A stretch of 64,000 bases of DNA from Isoetes taiwanensis (lineage: Eukaryota; Streptophyta; Lycopodiopsida; Isoetales; Isoetaceae), in NCBI GenBank assembly GCA_021234155.1, contig JAJEKV010000147.1, forward strand, positions 1,117,910 to 1,181,909, written 5' to 3'. The stretch's first letter is position 1. The number at the start of each line of letters is the position of its first letter. The notes beneath the pieces are model-generated. The model worked only from the letters and a program-made list of their open reading frames with translations, was not told the DNA's origin and searched no databases. Of this stretch, positions 10,351 to 19,779 are shown in pieces. The position numbers and the translations under genes were made by a program.

Positions 10351-10504
10351 TTTTTGGGTTGCCCCTGGAAAACCCTCATCCATGTGGGTTTGTGGCATAT
10401 TCCAAGTATATGTCAGTATATGCTCGAAAACATGACTTTGAAGTGTGATTTAAGCCATTTCACTCTCGGGTCACGGAGGGCAACCCTTCGTGCGCAGCAC
10501 CTTG
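10351..10504 (+). mobile_element. Short element E3 at the right end of E1
   Basis: Starts TTTTTGGGTTGCCCCTGG like the leader, follows it loosely for about 85 bp (CATGTGGGTTTGTGG, GTATATG), then passes into the 3' terminus shared with E2 (hairpin and GCGCAGCACCTTG). It therefore looks like a complete 154-bp minimal element, or an internal leader duplicate, whose right end is also the right end of E1. Confidence 0.6.
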
Positions 10505-10518
10505 TTTATATAGCGTCT

Positions 10519-10660
10519 TTGTTTTATTACCTTCAAGATCCTAATGATGACAGCCACACGATAATTGATATGTCGTAATCCTCTCCATGCCACCTAATGT
10601 TACTACCTAATTATAGACATGCAATTCTGCTCAACTTTTTTATATATTGTCTATGTGTCT
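10519..10660 (+). repeat. Repeat R, right copy with empty E1 target site
   Basis: Direct repeat of 5519-5642. It continues through CTGCTCAAC, a T6 run, then ATATATTGTCTATG, and thus preserves a paralogous uninterrupted target of E1. Confidence 0.8.
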
Positions 10661-12550
10661 GACATATTTGTTGTAATTTATTACATTTACTTTTTAAAAA
10701 CCCCTTCAATGAAATTGTACTTATGATGGATTCATGTGAATCGACCCTTATGTGCCCCAGTTGAGCAAATTTTGTGCCATGTGCAATATATGGTTTTTTC
10801 CATGGTTTTTAACTTTAACAAGTATTAGACTTGGTGAAGGTGATGCAATAGTGAGGTCCATTCAAATTATTCTATCTTGATCATTTCTTCTTGATAGAAG
10901 ATGTGTATTTGTTTGATAAGAAAGGCTTATAAAGCGAGTTTCTTATCTGTCGTAATGTGTAATTAACATCAAAGGATACTCAATACATATCTTTGCGTTC
11001 GTCTCTCTTTTGAAGTTTAATTCCCTCTTATGTGACGTGATGGAAGGTATGGGACAAGAAAAGTAATGCTAAGATATCAAATGCTATACCTATCTAATTG
11101 GATGCATGAATGTTGCACAGGACAAAATTAATTCTTCAGTTCTTTTGCCACATATCCAAGTTCTTTTGTCATTGTTTGGTTGGTTGACTAGGGCAAGTAG
11201 AGACGGCCATTTGGAAACCATAATGCTACTTATGTCCATGCAATTTAACCAACTATAGTCTTGTAAGAAATCCTAACTTCAAATTCCATATGTTTGTGAC
11301 ATATAAGAAAAGCAAAACCTGCACATAGAACTAAGAATCACATGCGTAAATTGTATTTTCACTGCAGACTAGAGAGACTTTAACGTCAACTAGTTGAATT
11401 CTGATGGTACTTCATAGGCTTGTTGATCCTAAACCTGGCACTGATCAATTTCAGTAGACTCTACATGGTTAGAACATCCAGGTTGCTTAAGGCAACCAAT
11501 CTTGGTGCAAACTTTACAAAAAAAATATCAATTAGTTTAGGATTCCTAAAGCAAAATGAGGCAGTTGCACTCAGATCTGAATATCTCGAGCTGTATTGAG
11601 CTTTTTCAAATGATTGTTGAAGGATGAATCAGAGAAAAATTATATGTGAGTTGTGGGAAAAAATTTGGCTCAAATTGGGTCTGGGATGACTGATAAAATC
11701 GGGTTCAAAATTGGCAAAAAATTTGGCTAGTGCAATTCCCTGATACAAAAAAAAGTTTGCATACGCAAATGATGATATCTCAAGTTTTACTATTTATTTT
11801 TGAATGATGTTTGAAACGACTATCAGGGAAAAGTTGTAGAAACATGGGGAAAAAGATTTCGCCTGACATTGAACTGGGATGATGAAGAAAAACAAGTTCA
11901 AAATGGATCAAAATTTCTGTCAGTGAACTGTCATAGAAAAACAACAAGCATTTTTTTTTATCTCGAGTTTTATAAGGATCTTTTCCATGACTTCAATTGG
12001 AACAGATGTGGATAGGTCCGAAGATCATGTGCAAAAAATAAAATTTTGGTTTGGATCACTAGAAATATCTTTATAATAATGTTTTGGAAGTAAAAAATTG
12101 CAAAAGTAGTGACATATCAACTATTCAAACTTGACAGGGAATTTTCAATGATATATCCATCAAATAATCATAATCATACTATGCACACGCTATTCAAGTC
12201 ATAAGAGCAGTAAAAAATCTTGGAACAAATAATTTATGGAAGAATTTTAGCCATGAAACATTATCTATCGCTAAGGGATTTTATTAAAAGGTTTTTGGAG
12301 TGATGCAATCATGACTTCAGGTGTTGGTGAAGCAAATTTTAAGCATGTTTTAAAAGATCTGGACGATTCTTAGCATATTAGAGTTGAGGCAGGAAATTTT
12401 TGGGCTGGTCTGATAGTTTTTCATTCGCCCATATGGCATATGAGTCCACATAAGCATTTTTAACTTGCCTGATGATGTGGCTGATGACTCATGGATGATG
12501 GCAAAAAACATGGATGATGTAGAAATTATAGAGAAATAACAATTTTTTAA
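10661..12550. other. Non-coding stretch, nothing recognised
   Basis: About 1.9 kb of AT-rich sequence without a convincing reading frame on either strand. Between 11560 and 12060 three loosely similar sentences recur (aaaaaTTTGGCTC..., ATCTCRAGTTTTA, GATGAYTGATAAAA), suggesting an old diverged repeat. Confidence 0.4.
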
Positions 12551-12555
12551 AGGAA

Positions 12556-12690
12556 AAAACTACAAAATATCATTATGTTTCGACATATTTCACCACATAC
12601 CCCTAACTTTTCATAAATTTACCAAATAGCCTTGATTAACACATTTGCACATGTAGAAATTCGTATATCACTAAATGCCCCTGTGTTTTT
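12556..12690 (+). repeat. Dispersed repeat (inverted partner at 30.4-30.6 kb)
   Basis: The order of words CTACAAAAT, ATGTTTCGA, ATATTTCACCACATA, CCCTAACTTT, ATAAATT and AAATGCCC matches the minus strand of 30415-30600. It is a dispersed element of unknown class, bounded here by the start of the direct repeat at 12690. Confidence 0.65.
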
Positions 12691-13757
12691 TATGCCATCG
12701 ATCCGAGCCCTCGGATCGACATTCTAGAAGGAGCGAGCATGCATGTCTTGCATGCATGCATGCCTTCTCTGGGAGATCGCTATATTAGGCGGGGTTCTTC
12801 ATCAACGTCTCATCGACGCTTCCTCTTCTCTCTCAGCAGTACCCTATTCTCTATTTCTTGAAACCATGCGGGGGAGGGGCTTCTCCTTGCTTGGATTGAC
12901 CAGTTTGGCGTTTCTTTCATGCTGTGGCATGTCCTTTCTCGGCCTTGCCTCTTCTTTAGCCATAATCTTTTGACCTTCGTCCTCGATCCCGTTTTGATAT
13001 GGAAGTTCTCTTCTATTCGGGAGGTTTTTGTCGTTTTCATGCGAGCTCCTTCTAGAATGCCATCGATCCAAGCCCTCGGATCGACATTCTAGAAGAAGCG
13101 AGCATGCATGTCTTGCATACATGCATGCCTTCTCTGGGAGATCGCTATATTAGGCAATGTCTCATCGGCGCTTCCTCTTCTCTCTCAGCAGTACCCTATT
13201 CTCTATTTCTTGAAACCCACCCTCCCCCCTTAATTGTTTAATGTATTTGTCGCCTGGCACGCGTGACCAGCCCCTCTATTTGAAGAGGTTTTTATTTTGT
13301 TGTCGCGTGGCACGCGTGATCAGCCCCTCCACTTTGGGAGGTTTGTTTTGTCACATTTGTTCTCGTGTTGGTGTTGTGCAGGTACAGGTTGGCAAGCGGC
13401 GGCGGCTTCGACTTCTCCATTCGTGGGTTTTTTGGGAGCGAATTCTCAGCCTTACGTTTGTCCAAGCCCCTTGCCGAGGGCTTATCACTGGGGTTTTTCC
13501 TCGAAAACCCGAAAGGGCGGGGTTTTTTAATCCCGGTGATAAGCCTTCGGTAGGTACACAAACAAACATCTATTAGCATTGTATTTCATGGGGTCCAAGT
13601 TGTATAATTGGACGTTCCCTTTATTTTTCTTCATGGGTAGTTCGCATATGTGCGGCTACCCACTATCCACCATTGTAGAAAATCTGCTGAGATGAATGAG
13701 AAGCCTATCTAGGGAGGTTTTTGTCGTTTTCATGCGAGCTCCTTCTAGAATATTTCA
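12690..13757 (+). repeat. Direct repeat block with nested duplications
   Basis: The unit beginning TGCCATCGATCC at 12690 recurs at 13059, and both copies run through the same ~165 bp (CTCTCAGCAGTACCC, CTATTTCTTGAAACC). The phrase GGGAGGTTTTTGTCG to CTCCTTCTAGAAT ends both units (13020-13058 and 13711-13750). Unit 2 contains about 490 bp of other DNA, including a 53-bp tandem at 13248-13350 (GGCACGCGTGAYCAGCCCCT twice) and hairpin copy C. At 13050-13094 TTCTAGAATG...TCGATCC pairs with GGATCGACATTCTAGAA. Confidence 0.75.
13474..13550 (+). repeat. Hairpin module copy C (GAAA tetraloop)
   Basis: The core is GGTTTTTCCTCG, AAAACCC-GAAA-GGGCGGGG, a T6 run and AATCC, enclosed by arms CCGAGGGCTTATCAC and GTGATAAGCCTTCGG that pair over 14 of 15 positions. 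The apical tetraloop is GAAA instead of the TTCG seen in the other three copies. It lies inside the 12.7-13.7 kb repeat block, away from any LINE coding sequence. Confidence 0.85.
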
Positions 13758-13839
13758 TACAAAGCCCTTTTGCAGCGAATCATTTTTGGCTCCTGTAGAA
13801 AAACGACGTGCTTTTTGGAAAATTCCTCCAACAACGATG

Positions 13840-13948
13840 AAAACAGTGATCTTCCATTAGCGATTTTGGCCATCAATTTCCATCAGCGATTTTGCGATTT
13901 TGCCCATCGATTTTCATCAGCAATTTTGCGATTTTGCGATTTTTGCCC
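13840..13948 (+). repeat. Short imperfect repeats ahead of LINE B
   Basis: Repeated words CATCAGCGATTTTGCGATTTTG and CCCATCGATTTTCATCAGCAATTTTG give a local tandem structure directly before the truncated 5' end of the LINE. Confidence 0.6.
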
Positions 13949-16591
13949 ACGGGAGCAGCATAGTAGACTATGTGATAGCAAATGAGGAAGCAATAAAGGA
14001 AATCGGAAAGATGGAATTAGGGGAATGGCCGATAGGAAGGAGGGAGGGACACAGACCCATATTGCTCAAGATAAATGTGACAAGGGGAAGAACAGATGAC
14101 GAGCAAGGAAGAGGTAAACAGGCCGAGATAACAATTAAATTCAGAGAAAACAGAGTGGGAACATTCATAAAAACGGTACAAAAGGAAATAAAAGCGAAGG
14201 AATGGGGAGAGGGAATGAAGGACAGAGGGAATGATATGAACGACATCTTGGAGGAAGCAGCTAGAGTGGCATTCGGGAGAAGAGAAAGAGGAAGGAGGGC
14301 CATAGCATTTCGAAGGTCAGTATGGTTTGATGAAGGGTGCATGGAACAACGAAGGAAAGCCAAACATGCAAAAGGAACTGAGGCATACCAAGAGGAACGC
14401 AGAATGCGTGAAAATTCTGAAAAGAAAGAGAACCCAGGACCTGAAAAACCATCAATGGGGATTGGCCGAAGACCTGAAAAGGAGACCTAAGGTATTCTGG
14501 AACAATATGAAAAGAGGCTCAAAAGCAAAAGCGGATACATCAAAAGGGGAGGAGGGGAGAAGAACGGAAATAGAAATAGACTGGACAAGATACCTAGAAC
14601 GGTTGTACAAAACAGGAGCTGCACCAATCATGGACCCAGAAGGTAGACACAAACCCCCTTTCTCCAAGGAAGAAGTGACATGGGCACTAAACAAAATGGC
14701 AAACAACAAAGCTCCGGATCTATATGGGCTAACAGCGGAGATCTTTCAAGCGCGCGGGAACGAGATAATAGGGATTATAATGTAAATATTCAATGAGGTA
14801 GTACATTTGGGTCTTAGGAAAGATGGCGGTTTAACAAGGTAATCCCGGCCCACAAAGGAGGAAACAAGGAGGAACCGAGCAATTACATGACTATTATGGT
14901 CAGCTCAAGATTCGCGAAATGGTTCGGGAAAACCGGATCAAAAATCGAAAACGCGGGCGAAGCGGGGAAGCTCGAGCACAAGGTCGTGCGAGGTTTCGAC
15001 GGAGTATTCGACTACGGACCATTTGGTGACTCTAAGGATAATGATAGAGCAGACAAAGGAGAATAACAAGATCATATGCTGCTTCGTGGACTTTAAAAAA
15101 GCCTTCGACACAGTGCCTAGGGATAAACTTCTACTTAGGCTAATAGGACTAAGAGCACCAGAAGGGTTAGTAGGATCAATCGCAAGGCTATACCAAAAGG
15201 TGTATGCCAAAACAGCGGAGGGAGGAGAAGCCATAGAATGCGATACAGGAGTTAAACAAGGCTGTCCACTATCACCCACACTATTTGGGATATACATAGA
15301 TGCTCTACAGGAATTTGTCAGGGAAAGACAGGGAGATAGTGAAGCACCAATGATAGGGAAAACAAAAGTCCCAATAATGCTATATGCAGATGATTTAGGT
15401 ATGATGGCGACCAAAGCCAAAGGGATGCACATAATGCTAGAGATACTAGAGGAATTTTGTGAGGAGACATAACTGACAGTCAACCTGGGAAAAACAAAAA
15501 TAGTGACCTTCGGGACAAAGATAAAATACAGGCCATTTAGATAGAAGGGGGAGGAACTAGAGGAAGCCACGAGTGTGGTATGGTGTATCCGGGGTACGAC
15601 ACACATGGGGGGAGATGGTCAAAAGGAGCAGATACCAGATTCCAAGCAGCAATAGGCAATTATTACATCATGATGAATTATTGCAACAACAACAGGATCA
15701 CCAATTGGGAAATCAAAGCATACATATTCAGCACGATAGTAGCATCAACACGGTTTATGCGGATGTGAGACATGGGGACCGGGCACTGTCGGAAAAGAAA
15801 TGGGAAAAACAAGAAGGCATCTTGAGGCAATGGCACGGACGAGAATTTCGGTGAAGACAGGTACATCATTGGCAACAATCTTATATGAGACGGGGGAAAA
15901 GCCAATGGAAGTGAGGGCCTGGGAAAGAACAGTTAGGTACCTAATAAAGGATAATAGCTATGGGAAAGAGGACAAACTGTCATCACTAGCGATAGATGAA
16001 TCAGCAAAACATCACATAACAGCGGGCAAGGGATGGTTTAACGAATTGGCGAAATGGACAGCAAATATGGGGATGCAACTAAGTCAGATTATACAAGCAG
16101 ACGGATGGGACGAAGAATGGACAGGCAGAGCAATGAGAAACTGGCTGGCACGGCACACAGGGCCCAAGGCAGACTGGCTATTGGAAACCTTCAATCCAGG
16201 GGGACAGATAGGGCATATCACATACAAAAGCAGCATGTTGAATAAGAGTAACAGGGGAACGCTGGCCAGATTCAGGATGGGAAGCCACGACCTCCGAATT
16301 GAGAAAGATAGATGGAGGAAAATAGATAGAGCAGAGCGAATATGCCGAGTATGTGACTCAGGAAAAATAGAAGACGAAGAGCACATGGTAAAGGAGCATT
16401 TGTGTTCAAAACTGTTTATAACGATGCATTTGTGTATGGCCAAGAAGCCAGCTATAAGCACGATGCGGGTAATATATAAAGAACAAGTGAAGCCCGCTAG
16501 ATGGCTACATAAAACCTATGCGTCTGTTTGCTGGCAGCACCCTATGGGAGCTCGCAGGATGCTACATAAGTCCGGGGGCCTCACGGCCTGA
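13948..16591 (+). pseudogene. LINE family B ORF2 relic (EN end, RT, zinc motif)
   Basis: Visible parts in order: an endonuclease tail; the RT N-terminal stretch FSKEEVTWALNKMANNKAP at about 14660-14720; RT motif CFVDFKKAFDTVPR at about 15075; VKQGCPLSPTLFGIYIDAL near 15250; catalytic LYADDLGMM near 15380, intact; and a C-terminal CRVCDSGKIEDEEHMVKEHLC box near 16350 of the CxxC...H...C type. A TAA after EEFCEET (15470) and at least three frame changes break it. Family A shares the phrase QGCPLSPTLFG and the tail type, so the two families are related. Confidence 0.85.
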
Positions 16592-16625
16592 GCGACGTTA
16601 ATGTATATTCTATTCTATTCTATTT
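13948..16625 (+). mobile_element. LINE family B copy (5'-truncated)
   Basis: Non-LTR retrotransposon. It starts in the last part of the endonuclease (GSSIVDYVIAN, EGHRPILLKI), then connector, RT and a C-terminal zinc-binding region, and ends in a (TTCTA)n-like tail at 16603-16625. The tail and the preceding gacgttaatgt match the stub at 2.4 kb. The coding region is scattered over several frames (13948-14490, 14327-14785, 15023-15472, 15800-16591), so the copy is inactive. The LTR element at 16660 begins just 35 bp after the tail. Confidence 0.85.
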
Positions 16626-16654
16626 TGTCCATTGATTTATAACAATGATTTTCC

Positions 16655-16659
16655 AATAT
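16655..16659 (+). repeat. Target duplication AATAT (left) of the LTR element
   Basis: AATAT directly before the 5' LTR. The same pentamer follows the 3' LTR at 28051-28055. Confidence 0.85.
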
Positions 16660-17163
16660 TGTTAACCACCTAGTGGTTAACATTGTGCATGCACTCAGAG
16701 CACTGGGCCCTTAACCTAATGGTCGCAGGTTCAAGTCCCGCTATGCCCACCCTTTCTTCTTTCTTCCTTTCTTTCTTTCTTTGCGAGCCTAGCCTGGCCT
16801 CCTCTCGCATTCCATTCATTCCCTCTCATTCTGGACTAGTTACGGAATTAGGTGCATGCAATGTTAGGTGTCAGTGGTGGCAGACTGACACTTGGCATGA
16901 TTAGGTTAACATAAGTGTAGGGATTAGATTTAGTTAGATGTACGGCTCAGATTTGCGGTCTACACTATATTAGACCGGAGCCTCTTCATTTGTACTCAGG
17001 TTTATCTCGAATTTGGAGAGCCTCACTTGGCCACGTTTCCCTCATTCTTTGTACATTTTTCTTTGTTTTGTTCTTGTTTTGTGATCATGAGCATGGCAGC
17101 CTTGTAGCATCCGGCAGTCATGGACTGCTGCTGCAGGGTGTATGTCAAGAACTCAAACTAACA
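16660..17163 (+). repeat. 5' LTR (504 bp, with extra insert)
   Basis: Matches the 3' LTR from about 16849 onward almost base for base. Near its start it carries about 150 bp (16693-16847) absent from the 3' LTR. The insert replaces the dinucleotide AT between TTGTGCATGCAC and ATTAGGTGCATGCA. Confidence 0.85.
16694..16790 (+). mobile_element. tRNA-Lys-like SINE fragment inside the 5' LTR
   Basis: AGAGCACTGGGCCCTTAACC followed by GGTCGCAGGTTCAAGTCC resembles the 3' two-thirds of a tRNA-Lys with CTT in the anticodon position and a good B box (16728-16738). The acceptor-like TATGCCCACC is followed by a (TTTC)n tail. The A-box side is degenerate and the 5' acceptor strand is missing, so it is not a functional tRNA. 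A tRNA-derived SINE is the likely source. Confidence 0.55.
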
Positions 17164-17164
17164 C

Positions 17165-17182
17165 TGGCGCCGTTATGCCGGG
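17165..17182 (+). promoter_or_regulatory. Primer binding site (tRNA-Asp-like)
   Basis: TGGCGCCGTTATGCCGGG lies one base after the 5' LTR. It equals the widespread plant tRNA-Asp PBS apart from an extra AT. Confidence 0.75.
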
Positions 17183-17793
17183 TTCGCTCGTGATCACTTT
17201 CTTCACCCTTGCTGTTTGCTGTTGTCTTGCTGCTCCCATTCTTCCCTGTTTTGATGACTTCTTGTATGCTATTCTTCCCCTGTTAGGTTTCCTTAGTTTG
17301 CCCAATCAAGTCGATTTGTGTATCCGCTTGGAGGCCTTTGTTTTTCCAAACAGCTGATGATTCTGCCAGCTGATCAAATTTAATTTCGTAAATATGTTCT
17401 CAAGACTCTGTTTTTCACGTGCAGCAAGTACAGTTTGCAGTTTCAGGATTTCTGGAGTGGTGACAGCACTCCTCTCTTCAAGATTTTCATAAAAAATAAA
17501 AGTTTGCTTCTTTTTTATCTTCTATCTGCTGGAACATTGTAAAGATATCATGATTCTTTTCCGTTTTATCAGAAATTTGTGCCTTTTGCACACCCCATTC
17601 GAAAAAACAAAAAAAACTCTGTCTCACATTACCTGGAGCGCCTCACAGCATATGGAGAATCTTACTTTGTATCTGCCCATCTTAAGCTTTCCAAGAGGTT
17701 TCTGTTTCAGATTACTTCGCTGAGGGCCAGCACTAGGCTAGCCCCCTTTGAGCCCATCCATTTGAGTTACCTGATTCGAGTTCCCTCCTGCTT

Positions 17794-17807
17794 ATTATGA
17801 CTTTCTT
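17794..17807 (+). repeat. Left target duplication of the L1-type LINE
   Basis: ATTATGACTTTCTT, repeated at 25849-25862 directly after the poly-A tail. Confidence 0.9.
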
Positions 17808-18013
17808 GATCAGATTTGGTAGGAAAATGTCGCGTGCGCCATATTTCTTGATTTTTTTGTCTCTTCCCTCCTTTTCTGTTACAAATATTTTCTTGATAAA
17901 AATTCGAGCCTACAACTCGATCTGAGCCATCTCTGATCGAATTTTCTGGGTGATCTATCAGCTGGCCCTGTAGAGGGTCAGCAAATTTGTGTTCTCCTCG
18001 ATCCTAGCTCTGT

Positions 18014-18310
18014 ATGGATACTAAAATTTTCTCAATTGTCAAACAGGGGGACAGATTTACATGTGGTTTTCTATGTGGCTCCTCTTCTGAACTGTGGAAT
18101 TCTTTAATTGTTAATCAGTGGTTTCCAGATCATCTCTTTCAGAAAGAATACACTTTTATCCCAAGTTGCACAGAATTTGAAGTTCAAATGCTCGACTCCT
18201 GGTTGGAAGAATTCATTGGTAATAAGCATATCTCTGCCACAGGTATATTTAGAGTCAATTGTGAATGGACAGAAGAAAAGATAATGGTGAAAGTTTATTC
18301 CGAGCAATAA
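18014..18310 (+). CDS. Small upstream ORF of the LINE (98 aa)
   Basis: Open frame in the 5' leader, starting MDTKIFSIVKQGDRFT, rich in aromatic and acidic residues with several cysteines. I recognise no domain. It precedes ORF1 by 165 bp in a different frame. It could be a genuine ORF0 of this LINE lineage, a captured exon or chance; other family members are needed to decide. Confidence 0.35.
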   Translation: MDTKIFSIVKQGDRFTCGFLCGSSSELWNSLIVNQWFPDHLFQKEYTFIPSCTEFEVQMLDSWLEEFIGNKHISATGIFRVNCEWTEEKIMVKVYSEQ

Positions 18311-18474
18311 ACTGTTCATTTCTTTGCCTTGGTTGCAAGCTTTGGCAATTTTTGGTTTTCTGGCCCTCTAGTTGGTAGTTTGCTTCTTAGCTCTCATTTC
18401 TTTCTTCCTCTATTAGTCCTCTCTGCAATTTATTCATCCTTTCTGCCTCCTTTGTTGTTTCCTCCTGTAATTTT

Positions 18475-19779
18475 TTGAATTTAATGGCTTCGGTCGAAAT
18501 TTCAAAAAAAGAGAAAAATACCTCAGCAAAAACCCTAAAGTTCAACTCCATCCCTCTTCTGCACCAATTTATGCTCCTGGCCGCCAGCGATCGAGCCGAT
18601 CTTCTTTCCCAGTTGAGTAATTTTCATGAAAATCCCTCTTCCTTTATTAAATTTGGGGATTTTTCTGACTCTAGCAGCTTACTTAAAGGAATGTATCACC
18701 TTGATCGCTCCACTCCCATATGGGATGATCTCTCGAAGGATCCTGGATACAATGGCGTCCCAGCCCTTGATGCAAATGGCATCCCCATTCGTAATGAACC
18801 TCAAAGGCCAATTGTTGAAGTGATCACTGATCAAGATCTCGCAAGAAATTTGGATCGAATGAAAGCTGATACCCCGCCCTCTGTTCATCTGTTCAAAGGT
18901 ATTAAGCTTCATTCCGCTGTCATTGCTTCAAGAATTCAGTCATTGCAAAACTCTGCTGTAGTGGTTAGGGTAGACAAAGTTGGGTTGAAAATTGAGAGAT
19001 TGTGGGACCAGCTTTTAAAGCTTCACAAAGGGATTATCATTAACTCCATTTTCTGGTTAAACTTTCCCTACATCATGATAGAGTGTGGTTCCTCTAGAAC
19101 TGCCAATTTCTTTCTCAAGACTGGTCGACTCACCTGTGATACATTCCAGTTAAACTTTCTTAAATGGAGTCCTACTCTCTCTCTTCCTGATTTCGATAAG
19201 CTATGTGTTGCTCATGTGCAAATGGATGACCTCAGCCCAATTTATTGGCATGAAGAGTGTTTTTCACAAATCTTCAATTCTATTGGAACTTACATTGCAA
19301 CAGAATTCTCTTCCTTCAAACCACCGAGATGCTATGTTCAAATTGACTTTTCTAAGCCCATTCCAACAGCCATTCCATTCATTGACTTTTTTGGATCTAA
19401 AGCATCTATTCAATTAAGGTGGGTAGGTCTACCAAATCTCTGCCAAGCTTGCAACTCTAGGCATTTTGCTTGTTCTAAGTGCTCAATATCAATAGTAAAG
19501 GAACAGGGAAATTACACAGACCTCATGAATAGATACTCAGCCCAGGTCTCTGACATTCAAACTCAACATTTGGTGATTCAAGACAAGAAGACGGCAGACT
19601 TAAACAACTCTTGGAAAGTCAATGTCAATGGTAGTCAGAAGAGAATTCAAAAAAAAAAAAGGCAATGGCTCAAGGAAAACTGGCATCAAATAGTGATCAA
19701 TCTCAAGCTCATAATTCTTCATCAGGTTACTCTGGTTACTCATCTCTGTCTCAGCCTTCAGGTAAAATTAAAATATTAA
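18475..19779 (+). pseudogene. LINE ORF1, N-terminal part (DUF4283-type RNA-binding)
   Basis: The central region (WLNFPYIMIECGSSRTANFF, then IYWHEECFSQIFNSIGTYI and PRCYVQIDFSKPIPTAIPF) fits the DUF4283 domain of plant L1 ORF1 proteins. It is followed by LRWVGLPNLCQACNSRHFAC, a variant zinc knuckle with CxxC, H and CxxC. Such proteins coat LINE RNA. The useful frame ends at a run of 12 A (19649-19660). Beyond it this frame continues only 40 codons, while the real continuation lies one frame back, starting near 19661. A change of homopolymer length has broken ORF1, unless slippage restores the frame. Confidence 0.8.

Larger units (their letters stand above)
5643..10504 (+). mobile_element. Captor element E1 (Helitron/Helentron-like, gene-carrying)
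   Basis: The 4.86-kb insertion begins TTTTTGGGTTGCCCC and ends GCGCAGCACCTTG next to a T-run. It has a 5' palindrome (5648-5672) and a 3' hairpin CACGGAGGG-CAA-CCCTTCGTG (10472-10492) that stops 12 nt before the end. The left flank is CTGCTCAAC and the right flank is TTTATATAG. A paralogous empty site, CTGCTCAAC-T6-ATATATTG, exists at 10627-10648, so insertion was within a T-run with no other duplication. Cargo in order: SYP1 retrocopy, HAK/KUP piece, PILS exon, PPR relic. E2 at 42-47 kb shares both ends. A 3' hairpin, lack of target duplication and gene capture are Helitron traits, but the ends are not the canonical TC...CTRR, so the class is inferred. Confidence 0.6.

Noticed and set aside
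5519-10641. Repeat R (124 bp) as a long target-site duplication of E1, or as LTRs
   Set aside because: R belongs to a diverged local repeat array (related units at 4804-5063), and the right copy preserves an uninterrupted E1 target. It is pre-existing repetition, not a product of insertion.
16694-16751. Functional tRNA-Lys gene
   Set aside because: The 5' acceptor strand and a normal D arm are missing and the anticodon stem is imperfect. It is only tRNA-like.
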